From: Streptomyces sp. NBC_00237
GTDB lineage: Bacteria > Actinomycetota > Actinomycetes > Streptomycetales > Streptomycetaceae
DNA length: 64,000 bases
NCBI RefSeq assembly: GCF_026342435.1
Contig: NZ_JAPEMT010000001.1
Span: 981,993 to 1,045,992, forward strand
Direction of reading: 5' to 3'
Shown piece after piece: positions 50,535 through 58,462 of this stretch. The notes under the pieces are model-generated. The model saw nothing but the letters and a program-made list of their open reading frames with translations. It searched no databases and was not told where the DNA came from. How positions within the stretch are numbered: position 1 is the stretch's first letter; each line of letters begins with the position of its first letter. Made by a program: the position numbers and the translations under genes.

Positions 50535-51512
50535 CTAGGACTGCTCCTCGAAGAGGCTCGTCACCGAACCGTCCTCGAAGACCTCGCGCACCGCGCGGGC
50601 GATCGACGGGGCGATGGACAGCACCGTGATCTTGTCCATCTCCAGGTCGGACGGGTCCGGCAGCGTGTTCGTGAAGACGAACTCGCTCACCTTGGAGTTC
50701 TTCAGACGATCGGCGGCCGGGCCCGACAGGATGCCGTGCGTGGCCGTCACGATGACGTCCTCCGCGCCGTGCGCGAACAGGGCGTCGGCGGCGGCGCAGA
50801 TCGTGCCACCCGTGTCGATCATGTCGTCGACCAGGACGCAGACGCGGCCCTTGACCTCACCGACCACCTCGTGGACGGTCACCTGGTTGGCGACGTCCTT
50901 GTCACGGCGCTTGTGCACGATGGCGAGGGGGGCGTCCAGGCGGTCGCACCAGCGGTCGGCGACGCGCACGCGGCCGGCGTCCGGGGAGACGATCGTCAGC
51001 TTGGAGCGGTCGACCTTCGCGCCCACGTAGTCCGCGAGGACCGGCAGTGCGGTGAGGTGGTCGACGGGGCCGTTGAAGAAGCCCTGGATCTGGTCGGTGT
51101 GCAGGTCCACCGTGAGGATGCGGTCCGCACCGGCGGTCTGGAGCAGGTCGGCGACCAGACGCGCCGAGATCGGCTCGCGGCCCTTGTGCTTCTTGTCCTG
51201 ACGGGCGTACCCGTACGACGGCACGATCACCGTGATGGAACGGGCCGAGGCCCGCTTCAGCGCGTCGACCATGATGAGCTGTTCCATGATCCACTTGTTG
51301 ATGGGAGCCGTGTGGCTCTGCATCAGGAAGCAGTCGGCGCCGCGAGCGGACTCCTGGAAGCGGACGTAGATCTCGCCGTTCGCGAAGTCGAAAGCCTTCG
51401 TCGGTACGACACCGATACCCAGCTGATGTGCGACCTCCTCGGCCAGCTCGGGGTGTGCCCGTCCGGAGAAGAGCATCATCTTCTTCTCGCCGGTCGTCTT
51501 GATCCCGGTCAC
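50535..51512 (-). CDS. prs: Ribose-phosphate pyrophosphokinase
   Basis: A 325-residue PRPP synthetase supplying purine, pyrimidine, His, Trp and NAD synthesis. Conserved parts are FANGEIYVRFQES, the Mg-binding DLHTDQIQGFF, and the PRPP loop CVLVDDMIDTGGTI. The GTG start at 51512 has GAGGAG upstream. It lies about 100 bases downstream of glmU in the same direction and may share its transcript. Confidence 0.96.
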   Translation of the reverse strand: MTGIKTTGEKKMMLFSGRAHPELAEEVAHQLGIGVVPTKAFDFANGEIYVRFQESARGADCFLMQSHTAPINKWIMEQLIMVDALKRASARSITVIVPSYGYARQDKKHKGREPISARLVADLLQTAGADRILTVDLHTDQIQGFFNGPVDHLTALPVLADYVGAKVDRSKLTIVSPDAGRVRVADRWCDRLDAPLAIVHKRRDKDVANQVTVHEVVGEVKGRVCVLVDDMIDTGGTICAAADALFAHGAEDVIVTATHGILSGPAADRLKNSKVSEFVFTNTLPDPSDLEMDKITVLSIAPSIARAVREVFEDGSVTSLFEEQS

Positions 51513-51615
51513 AGCACGGTCTCCTCAGAGTGTTTCTGGCCGCCAGCAGCCTGCGAGCCAGCCGAAATGGTGTGCATCTATCACGGTACGCGGTGCGCGG
51601 AGCACCTGTTTCCGG

Positions 51616-53073
51616 TCAGCTTTCGCCGTCCGCCTCGGAAGAGTCGGCGGAGGACGTCTGAGCGGCCTGCGCGGCGGCACTTCCCGGACGCTTGCGGGCC
51701 ACCCAACCCTCGATATTCCGCTGCTGTCCACGGGCCACGGCCAGCGAACCCGCCGGAACGTCCTTCGTGATCACGGATCCGGCGGCGGTGTACGCGCCGT
51801 CCCCGACAGTGACAGGAGCCACAAACATGTTGTCCGAGCCGGTGCGGCAGTGCGAGCCGATGGTGGTGTGGTGCTTGGACTGGCCGTCGTAGTTCACGAA
51901 GACGCTCGCCGCACCGATGTTGCTGTACTCGCCGATCGTCGCGTCACCGACGTACGAGAGGTGCGGGATCTTCGTGCCCTCGCCGACCGTCGCGTTCTTC
52001 GTCTCGACGTACGCACCGATCTTGGACTTCATGCCGAGCCTGGTGCCGGGGCGGAGGTACGCGAACGGGCCGACGTTGGCGGCGGCGCCGATCTCGGCGT
52101 CGACGGCGACCGTGTTGTCGACCCGCGCGCCGATCCCGACCTTCGTGTCGGTGAGGCGGGTGTTCGGGCCCACCTCGGCGTCCGCGGCGATGTGCGTGGA
52201 GCCCAGGAGCTGCGTGCCCGGGTGGACGATCGCGTCCTGCCCGAAGGTCACCGTGCAGTCGATGAACGTCGACTGCGGGTCGATGACGCTCACGCCGGAC
52301 AGCATCGCGGCTTCCAGCAGACGGGCGTTGAGGAGCCTGCGGGCCTCCGCGAGCTGGACGCGGTTGTTGATGCCGAGGATCTCGCGGTGATCGGCGGCCA
52401 CGGACGCACCGACCCGGTGACCGGCCTCGCGCAGGATGCCCAGGACGTCGGTCAGGTACTCCTCGCCCTGGCTGTTGTCCGTACGCACCTTGCCGAGCGC
52501 GTCCGCCAGCAGCTCGCCGTCGAACGCGAAGACACCGGAGTTGATCTCGCGGATCGCCCGCTGGGCGTCCGAGGCGTCCTTGTGCTCGACGATCGCGGTG
52601 ACCGCCTGGGTGCTCGGGTCACGCACGATGCGGCCGTACCCGGTCGAGTCCGGGACCTCGGCGGTCAGCACGGTGCAGGCGTTGCCGTCGGCCGAGTGCG
52701 TGGCCGCGAGGGCGGTCAGCGTGGCACCGGTGAGGAGGGGAGTGTCGCCGCAGACCACGACGACGGTCCCGGACGGACTGCCGCCGAGGGCCTCAAGCCC
52801 CATCCGTACGGCATGACCCGTACCGAGCTGCTGCTCCTGCACGGCGGTGTGCGCCTCGGGGTCGATCTCGCCGAGGTGGGCGACGACCTTCTCGCGGGCG
52901 TGGCCGACGACGACGACCAGGTCGGCGGGGTCGAGCTCACGGGCTGCGGTGACGACGTGGCCGACGAGCGAGCGCCCGCTGATCTCGTGCAGGACCTTCG
53001 GGGTGGCCGACTTCATGCGGGTGCCCTCACCCGCTGCGAGGACGACGACGGCTGCCGGGCTATTGGCGCTCAC
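51616..53073 (-). CDS. glmU: Bifunctional GlcNAc-1-P uridylyltransferase/GlcN-1-P acetyltransferase
   Basis: A 485-residue enzyme that makes UDP-GlcNAc for peptidoglycan. The N-terminal uridylyltransferase domain begins [20 protein letters not shown] and contains QLGTGHAV and CGDTPLL; the C-terminal half is a left-handed beta-helix of hexapeptide repeats with the acetyltransferase residues in [19 protein letters not shown] and VNYDG. The GTG at 53073 fits best. The last 25 residues are a Ser/Ala-rich tail. Confidence 0.96.
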   Translation of the reverse strand: MSANSPAAVVVLAAGEGTRMKSATPKVLHEISGRSLVGHVVTAARELDPADLVVVVGHAREKVVAHLGEIDPEAHTAVQEQQLGTGHAVRMGLEALGGSPSGTVVVVCGDTPLLTGATLTALAATHSADGNACTVLTAEVPDSTGYGRIVRDPSTQAVTAIVEHKDASDAQRAIREINSGVFAFDGELLADALGKVRTDNSQGEEYLTDVLGILREAGHRVGASVAADHREILGINNRVQLAEARRLLNARLLEAAMLSGVSVIDPQSTFIDCTVTFGQDAIVHPGTQLLGSTHIAADAEVGPNTRLTDTKVGIGARVDNTVAVDAEIGAAANVGPFAYLRPGTRLGMKSKIGAYVETKNATVGEGTKIPHLSYVGDATIGEYSNIGAASVFVNYDGQSKHHTTIGSHCRTGSDNMFVAPVTVGDGAYTAAGSVITKDVPAGSLAVARGQQRNIEGWVARKRPGSAAAQAAQTSSADSSEADGES

Positions 53074-53192
53074 GGTGGTGCCCTTCGGCTTCTTCGGGTT
53101 CTTCCGGCGGACTTCCGGGGAGTACGGGGACTCCAAGGGTTCCGGGGTGGACTTCCGCAGGATACCGGGGGGTTACGGAGGGGAAACGAGGG

Positions 53193-53220
53193 CGGGTCCC
53201 GACCGAAAGGTCAGGACCCG
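53193..53220 (-). terminator. Hairpin behind tRNA-Gln
   Basis: CGGGTCCCGACC (53193-53204) pairs with GGTCAGGACCCG (53209-53220), one mismatch, with a GAAA tetraloop. It is seven bases beyond the tRNA CCA end. Confidence 0.8.
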
Positions 53221-53227
53221 AACTTTG

Positions 53228-53301
53228 TGGCTCCCAGGGAAGGAATCGAACCCTCATTCAATGGACCAAAACCATTTGTCCTGCCATTAGACGACCTGGG
53301 A
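53228..53301 (-). tRNA. tRNA-Gln (anticodon UUG)
   Basis: Read on the minus strand, the acceptor arms TCCCAGG (from 53301) and CCTGGGA (ending 53232) pair, the discriminator is G, and CCA is encoded (53230-53228). The anticodon stem-loop is AATGG TTTTGGT CCATT with TTG at the anticodon, and the T arm has GGTTCGATTCC. It decodes CAA and, by wobble, CAG. The 5' end lies 11 bases beyond the stop of the upstream HTH gene, so both may be on one transcript. Confidence 0.97.
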
Positions 53302-53312
53302 GGGTCTACCGC

Positions 53313-54191
53313 TTATGTCCGATTTTGCTGATCGGGAAGCGGTGCGGCATCTACTATGCCGCAGAACCAGCCCTCGATGCGACGGTACAAGGCTGCGCTC
53401 TGACGGACTTGGATCACAAGGCAGCCCCGATATGCGTCGTTGGTGTTCTTGCGGTTGGTTTTGGGGTTGTGCTTCTTCAAGGTGGTCTTGCCGAACTCGG
53501 CGAAGTCCACGCCGACGAAGTCGGACCAGAAGTGTTCGATGCCGGACACGTCGGCGGACTCATGGGCGTGCACGTAGAAGCGCACCTGGTCGGGCGTGAC
53601 CTCGACCAGTTTGAGCCAGGCGAGGAAGATCTGGATCATGCGGGGGTCGCTGTTGACGAAGGTGACCCGCTCTAGGGGGCGATGGATCTTGGACTTGGAC
53701 CCTTCCGCCCAGTAGAGCCCCACGCCGACGAGGAAGAGCTCGCGCTCACTCATGGCTCCGATACCGGCACGTGCCTGTGCGTGGGTGTCCTGCCGTTCCC
53801 GCTCGCGACGCTGCATCGTCGCTTCCCAGCCCCGCTTTGCGATGGCGGACGCTTCCTCGGTGCTGCGCTTGCGCTCGGGCTTCGGGAGGTCCCGTACCCA
53901 GAGCGAGATCGACCCCTTGGAGCACCCCAGCTCGACCTGGATCTCGTCGTACGTCATCCCCTTGAGGCGGAGCTCACGCGCCTTCTCGCGCAGGTCGTCC
54001 TTGGCGTTGGGGCGCTTGGTCCACTCCGGGGCGGGCTCGCCGTCGAGGAGGCGGTTGAGGAGGTCGTTGTTGTCGACGTGGATGCGGTCGCGGATCTGGC
54101 GGCGGCTGAGGCCCTCGCGGCGCAGGGCGATCGCCTGGGTGCGCAGGTTCTCGAAGTCCGCGTACTTGTTGCGCGGTGGTGTGGTCGTCAT
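53313..54191 (-). CDS. HTH protein with LAGLIDADG-like C-terminal domain, adjacent to tRNA-Gln
   Basis: A 292-residue protein. Two helix-turn-helix-like segments (residues about 12-50, RTQAIALRREGLSRRQIRDR; about 68-100, ELRLKGMTYDEIQVELGCSK) are followed by a helical linker rich in Arg/Glu and a C-terminal domain starting LVGVGLYWAEGSKSK with TFVNSDPRMIQIFLAWL, which matches the pattern of single LAGLIDADG homing-endonuclease-type domains (LxLGLYxxEG ... NSDP). WhiA is a known example of such a fold used as a regulator. The gene ends 11 bases before the tRNA. No intein or intron context is seen, so a regulatory or RNA-processing role is more likely than homing. Role not established. Confidence 0.68.
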   Translation of the reverse strand: MTTTPPRNKYADFENLRTQAIALRREGLSRRQIRDRIHVDNNDLLNRLLDGEPAPEWTKRPNAKDDLREKARELRLKGMTYDEIQVELGCSKGSISLWVRDLPKPERKRSTEEASAIAKRGWEATMQRRERERQDTHAQARAGIGAMSERELFLVGVGLYWAEGSKSKIHRPLERVTFVNSDPRMIQIFLAWLKLVEVTPDQVRFYVHAHESADVSGIEHFWSDFVGVDFAEFGKTTLKKHNPKTNRKNTNDAYRGCLVIQVRQSAALYRRIEGWFCGIVDAAPLPDQQNRT

Positions 54192-54352
54192 GTGGGCAGC
54201 TTTGTTCGCTGAGCGGACGCGTGTGCCGAAAGCGTGGGCGATTCAGGGATTCGGGTGGGCTGTGGCCGAATCGGTGGCGGTGTGATCGCTTCCGTGCTGG
54301 AGCTGGAGAAGTCGCAGGAAAAGGGGTGGGGGTCGCCCGTAGGCTGGTTCGT

Positions 54353-55693
54353 ATGACCGTTACGGGGGAAAGCCGGGACGACGTGGGCCTGACCAGTCCG
54401 CGCTTCTGGTGGTGGGAGCGGCGGCGCAGCGTCGTGCTCGACGCGGGGCTGGCCGTGGTGTCGGCCGCGGAGTGTGTCGTCGAGGGGATCGCGTTCACCC
54501 AGGAGACCCGGGTGCCGATGGTGCTCGGGGTGCTGCTGGGGCTGGTGGTCGGGTCGTCGTTGCTGGTGCGGCGGCGGTGGCCGATTGCCGTGGTGCTGCT
54601 GTCGATCGCCGTGACCCCGGCCGAGATGGGCTTCCTGTTGAGCATCATCGGGCTCTACACGCTGGCCGCTTCCGAGGTGCCTCGGAAGATCACCGCACTG
54701 CTGGCGAGCATGGCGTTCGTGGGGACGCTGGTGGCGTCGTGGGTGCGGATGCGGTCGCTGGCGGGGCAGGAGGACGGGGACTTCGAGCAGAGCGGCGGCT
54801 ACACGGTGGTCATGTCGGTGGTGCTGGCGCTGGGGATGGCCGCGCCGCCGGTGCTGCTCGGGCTGTACATAGGGGCCAGGCGGCGGCTCATGGAGAGCTT
54901 GCGGGAGCGGGCGGATTCGCTGGAGCGGGAGCTTTCGCTGCTCGCGGACCGGGCCGAGGAGCGGGCCGAGTGGGCGCGCACGGAGGAGCGGACGCGGATC
55001 GCGCGGGAGATGCACGACGTCGTGGCGCACCGGGTGAGTCTGATGGTGGTGCATGCGGCGGCCCTCCAGGCGGTGGCGCTGAAGGACCCGCAGAAGGCCG
55101 TGAAGAACGCCGCGCTGGTGGGGGACATGGGGCGGCAGGCGCTGACGGAGCTGCGCGAGATGCTGGGGGTCCTGCGGTCGGGGGACGCCGTGGTGCGGGA
55201 GGCAGCCGCCGGTGGGGGCGCGGGGGCCGCCGCCGGGCCGGTGCCGTTGGCGGCGGTGGGGGCGGCGGCTGCGGCTGCTGCGGCGGCGGCCGAGGGCGGG
55301 CCGTGTCTGGCGGACGTGGAGGCGCTGGTGGAGCAGTCACGGGCGGCGGGGATGGTGGTGGAGCTGTCGGTGGACGGGGAGCCCGTGGAGTGCGGGGCGC
55401 TGGTGGAGCAGACGGCGTACCGGGTGGTGCAGGAGGCGCTGACGAACGTGCACAAGCATGCGGCGGGGGCGAAGACGTGGGTGCGGATCGCCTACCGGGG
55501 GGACGAGGGGAAGGTCGCGATGCAGGTGGAGAACGGGGTGTCGGACGCGGGGGCGGTGGAGGTCGGCCTGCCGAGCGGGGGGAACGGGCTGGTGGGGATG
55601 AAGGAGCGGGTGACGACGCTCGGCGGCGTTTTCGTGGCAGGGGGTACGGAGGCGGGGGGCTTCCGGGTGTCGGCGGTGCTGCCGGTGGGGTGA
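54353..55693 (+). CDS. Orphan sensor histidine kinase (HPK7/NarL-partner type)
   Basis: A 446-residue membrane kinase. Five or more hydrophobic helices (residues 25-170) replace a typical sensor domain, then a coiled coil (SLRERADSLERELSLLADRAEERAE is about 185-220 in outline), an H-box ARTEERTRIAREMHDVVAHR with the phospho-His, and an HATPase_c domain (VQEALTNVHKHAAGA, then GNGLVGMKERV). Between H-box and ATPase lies a low-complexity Gly/Ala insert including a run of ten Ala. The start ATG 54353 is preferred over the open frame to 54176. No response regulator gene is adjacent, although this class normally pairs with a LuxR regulator. Confidence 0.87.
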   Translation: MTVTGESRDDVGLTSPRFWWWERRRSVVLDAGLAVVSAAECVVEGIAFTQETRVPMVLGVLLGLVVGSSLLVRRRWPIAVVLLSIAVTPAEMGFLLSIIGLYTLAASEVPRKITALLASMAFVGTLVASWVRMRSLAGQEDGDFEQSGGYTVVMSVVLALGMAAPPVLLGLYIGARRRLMESLRERADSLERELSLLADRAEERAEWARTEERTRIAREMHDVVAHRVSLMVVHAAALQAVALKDPQKAVKNAALVGDMGRQALTELREMLGVLRSGDAVVREAAAGGGAGAAAGPVPLAAVGAAAAAAAAAAEGGPCLADVEALVEQSRAAGMVVELSVDGEPVECGALVEQTAYRVVQEALTNVHKHAAGAKTWVRIAYRGDEGKVAMQVENGVSDAGAVEVGLPSGGNGLVGMKERVTTLGGVFVAGGTEAGGFRVSAVLPVG

Positions 55694-55746
55694 TCGGCCC
55701 TGTGGCGGGGTGTGGGGGGCGGGGTTGTGGGGCGCGGGGTGCGGGG

Positions 55747-56274
55747 TCAGGTGGTGAGGCGGGCGGGCTGGGTGCCTGTGATCAGGGTGGCCAGGGCGTC
55801 GTCCACGGTGTGGCCCAGGAACCAGTCCCCGGTGTGGTCGAGGCTGTAGACCCGCCCCTCGGTGTCGATCGCGAGGGTGCCCTGCGGAGTGCCGGTGGGC
55901 GTCGTCTCCTGGCCGAGCGGACAGATCCGGGTGTCCAGGGCGCGGCCCAGGTCCGCGAGGGTGCGGGCCAGGTGGAGCCCGTGGAGGGGGTCCAGGTGGA
56001 GTGCGGTCGGGGCGATCTGGCGGCCCGCGCCCGGCGGGTTGATGCGCAGGCCGCCGAACTCCGCCCAGGCTTCGACCGCCGCCGGGAACACCGTGTGCCG
56101 GTGCCCGGCGGGCGAGGTGTGGGCGCGCAGGGTGTCGGCCCAGTGTTCGGCCTGCTTTATGTCCCAGCGGCCCGGCTGCCAGCCCGCTTCGCGCAGGGCC
56201 GCGTCGACGGCCACGGGGAAGCGGGTGGTGCTGGTGTTGAGGTGCGAGGGCCCGTTGGCGGGAGTGGGGGGCAT
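55747..56274 (-). CDS. SUKH-3 family immunity-type protein
   Basis: A 175-residue protein of the SUKH superfamily, SUKH-3 branch: FPVAVDAALREAGWQPGR near the N-terminus, AVEAWAEFGGLRI in the middle, and GTLAIDTEGRVYSLDHTGDWFLG near the end. SUKH proteins neutralise nucleic-acid-degrading toxins by binding them. It starts ten bases after the YwqJ-like deaminase gene and is in the same operon, the expected place for an immunity partner. Confidence 0.82.
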   Translation of the reverse strand: MPPTPANGPSHLNTSTTRFPVAVDAALREAGWQPGRWDIKQAEHWADTLRAHTSPAGHRHTVFPAAVEAWAEFGGLRINPPGAGRQIAPTALHLDPLHGLHLARTLADLGRALDTRICPLGQETTPTGTPQGTLAIDTEGRVYSLDHTGDWFLGHTVDDALATLITGTQPARLTT

Positions 56275-56284
56275 GGGGTGCGGA

Positions 56285-57178
56285 TCAGCCCTTCTCGGCT
56301 GTGGGGTCCACCGGGCGTACGCCGAAGTGGGCGAGGAGCGGTGTGCAGGCGCGGCAGGGCGGCGCGTAGCTGCCGTGCAGCGGGTCGCCGTCCTCGCGGA
56401 TGCGGCGTGCGGTGAGCTTGGAGTGCTTGAGGGAGCGGCGGGCCTCGTGTGCTGTCAGCGGCTTGCGGGCGGCCCGTTTGGAGCGGCCCGACTCGGCGGC
56501 CGTGAGGTGCCGCGAGAGCAGGATCGCCTCCGGGCAGCGGCCGGTGGAGCGGGTGCGCTGGCCGCTGGTCAGGGTGTCCAGGAAGTCCTGCACGAGGGGG
56601 TGCAGCGTCGGAGGCTGGTCGCCCTTGCCCGCGGTGCAGGTGAGCGTGTCCGCGCCGCGTACCGACAGGGCGGCGGCGACGGTGGGGAGTATGCCGTCGC
56701 GGCGGTGACGGAGGGTGGGCGTCGCGGCCTCGGCGCCGGTGCTGCTCCAGCTGAGGCGCGGGTCGCCCGATGTGCGTGGGTCGCCTGACGCGTGCGGGGC
56801 GCCTGACGCGTGCGGGGCACCCGACGCGTGCGGGGCACCCGACGTGCGCGGGGCGCCTGACGTACGTCGGTCGCCCGATGGGCGTGGGTCGCCCGTGCCG
56901 CGCCCCGTCGATGCCGACGAAGCGGTTGCCGTTGACGGGCCCGGTGCGGCCGGTGACGCCGACGAAACCCGTGCGGCCGTCGACGGACCGGCGGCCGTCT
57001 TCGGCGCGGTCCCGTCGCGGTGGCCCGTGAGGTGCATCGTGGCGTTGCTCGTGGTGCTGGCGGTGCTCGTAGTGCTGGCGGTGCTGGTGCTGCTTCCTGG
57101 TGTGCCCGCGGCTCCTGTCGCCTCTGTCGTCCCCGTTGCCCGCATTGTGGGCGCATTTCCTGTTTGTGCAGTGTGCAT
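56285..57178 (-). CDS. YwqJ-like deaminase with hexapeptide-repeat N-terminus
   Basis: A 297-residue protein. Residues 1-150 are Thr/Ser/Ala-rich and include a hexapeptide array (GAPHAS/GDPRTS, encoded at 56763-56895). The C-terminal 120 residues match the YwqJ-type nucleic-acid deaminase toxin domain: GRCPEAILLSRHL with the active-site Cys-215 and Glu-217 (CxE) and PPCRACTPLLAHFGV with Cys-275/Cys-278 (CxxC) for zinc. There is no signal peptide or WXG-type trafficking domain. The ATG at 57178 has GGGAGGGA upstream. It is followed by its likely SUKH-3 partner. Target (nucleotide, RNA or DNA) is unknown. Confidence 0.78.
   Translation of the reverse strand: MHTAQTGNAPTMRATGTTEATGAAGTPGSSTSTASTTSTASTTSNATMHLTGHRDGTAPKTAAGPSTAARVSSASPAAPGPSTATASSASTGRGTGDPRPSGDRRTSGAPRTSGAPHASGAPHASGAPHASGDPRTSGDPRLSWSSTGAEAATPTLRHRRDGILPTVAAALSVRGADTLTCTAGKGDQPPTLHPLVQDFLDTLTSGQRTRSTGRCPEAILLSRHLTAAESGRSKRAARKPLTAHEARRSLKHSKLTARRIREDGDPLHGSYAPPCRACTPLLAHFGVRPVDPTAEKG
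56763..56895 (-). repeat. 18-bp tandem repeat, 7.4 units, coding a hexapeptide array
   Basis: Units related to GCGCCTGACGCGTGCGGG start at 56763, 56781, 56799, 56817, 56835, 56853 and 56871, plus a partial unit at 56889. The period is in frame with the deaminase gene. Confidence 0.88.
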
Positions 57179-57472
57179 GGTGGTGCGTTCCCTCCCTGCA
57201 ATCCCCCGAGTTGCGGGGACAGCCTGCCAAATGTGCCCTGTCGTGGGGAAGCTGGGGCACTGGTTCGGGCGCGTCCCCCCGAAGCGGGGAGGTTCGGGAG
57301 GGCTGTGGGCCGGGCGTGGGTGACGGGCCGTGGAGGGCCGGTCGACCCCCGGTCACGGCCTTGACGCACGAGCCCGTACGAGCGTCGCGGAGGCCCTCCG
57401 GGGGCAGGTCCCCCTGTTGCACCACCGCATAGGCTGTGGTGAATCAGCCAGACGCAGCAGGGGGCAACAGCC

Positions 57473-58462
57473 ATGACGACAGGTCGGCTCGGGCACGAGG
57501 CCGCGCCACCGAACGCGGCCTACGCCGGGCAGCTCGTGAACTTCCCGGACCCGGTCCGGGCCGCCCGCCACCCCCACGGTGTGCGGGTGGACGGGGAGGG
57601 CTATCCGGACTTCGCGCCCTACGCGCGCGCCGCCGCCGAGATCGCCGAGCCCCCCGAGGGCTTCGGCGTGGACGAGCTCCGGCTGACCGACTACGTGTCG
57701 GCCAACGCCGCCCTGCACGCCGAGGGCCACGAGCTGTGGGAGACGCTCGACCCGGTCGCCACCCCGCACGGCTGGACCTGGCACCACGTACCGCACACGC
57801 GTCGCATGCAGCTCGTACCCGTGGAGGTGAAGGCGCTGCTGCGTCATCACGGCGGGCTCGCGACGACGGCCGTCGACCAGGACAAGCGGGGCACGCGCCC
57901 GCTCCAGGAGACGCGCCCGGTGCACTTCGGCCTGCCGAAGGGGACGGTCGCGGTGTCGGAGGCCCAGGTGCTGGGCGTGGAGGAGGACTTGGGGTTCCGG
58001 CTGCCCGGCGCGTACCGCTCCTTCCTGAAGGCGGCGGGCGGGTGCGCGCCCGTCGGGGCGGCGCTGGACGCGGAGTTGGGGCTGCTGGTCGACCAGCCGT
58101 TCTTCACGGTGCGCGACGAGGCGGGCGTCAACGATCTGGTGTACGTCAACAAGTGTCTGCGCGATCACCTGACCAAGGACTACCTCGGCGTCACCTTCGT
58201 GCAGGGCGGAATCCTCGCCGTGAAGGTGCGCGGGGAGAAAGCCGGTTCGGTGTGGTTCTGCGCGTACGACGACGCGCGTGACCGGGACGGCTGGTCGGTA
58301 CAGGAGCGGGTGGAGCGCCTGCTGCTGCCCTGCGGCGACGACTTCGACGAATTCCTGCAACGGCTGGCGGGCAGTCCGCCGGAGTTGCAGACGGTGGCGG
58401 ATCTGATGGTGGACGGCGGCTTCGCGCACGCCGTGCCCGTCGTGGACTCGGACGAGGGGTGA
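57473..58462 (+). CDS. WHH nuclease-like/SMI1-KNR4 (SUKH) fusion protein
   Basis: A 329-residue two-part protein. The N-terminal half (residues about 75-130) reads SANAALHAEGHELW, GWTWHH (Trp-103, His-104, His-105), MQLVPVEVK and LRHHGG, the pattern of the WHH branch of HNH/ENDO VII toxin nucleases. The C-terminal half (about 153-320) is an SMI1/KNR4 (SUKH) domain: VSEAQVLGVEEDLGFRLPGAYRSFL, WFCAYDD and FDEFLQRL. Toxin-type and immunity-type domains in one chain is unusual. The ATG at 57473 has CAGGGGG upstream. It is divergent from the deaminase operon and coupled by GTGA to the next gene. Confidence 0.78.
   Translation: MTTGRLGHEAAPPNAAYAGQLVNFPDPVRAARHPHGVRVDGEGYPDFAPYARAAAEIAEPPEGFGVDELRLTDYVSANAALHAEGHELWETLDPVATPHGWTWHHVPHTRRMQLVPVEVKALLRHHGGLATTAVDQDKRGTRPLQETRPVHFGLPKGTVAVSEAQVLGVEEDLGFRLPGAYRSFLKAAGGCAPVGAALDAELGLLVDQPFFTVRDEAGVNDLVYVNKCLRDHLTKDYLGVTFVQGGILAVKVRGEKAGSVWFCAYDDARDRDGWSVQERVERLLLPCGDDFDEFLQRLAGSPPELQTVADLMVDGGFAHAVPVVDSDEG

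Noticed and set aside
53228..53301. Attachment site of an integrated element at tRNA-Gln
   Set aside because: No integrase gene and no second copy of the tRNA 3' end were seen nearby; flanking genes are core genes.
54409..56415. A 668-residue plus-strand frame across the kinase and SUKH-3 genes
   Set aside because: It is almost wholly Gly/Ala/Arg, out of frame with the kinase and antisense to SUKH-3.
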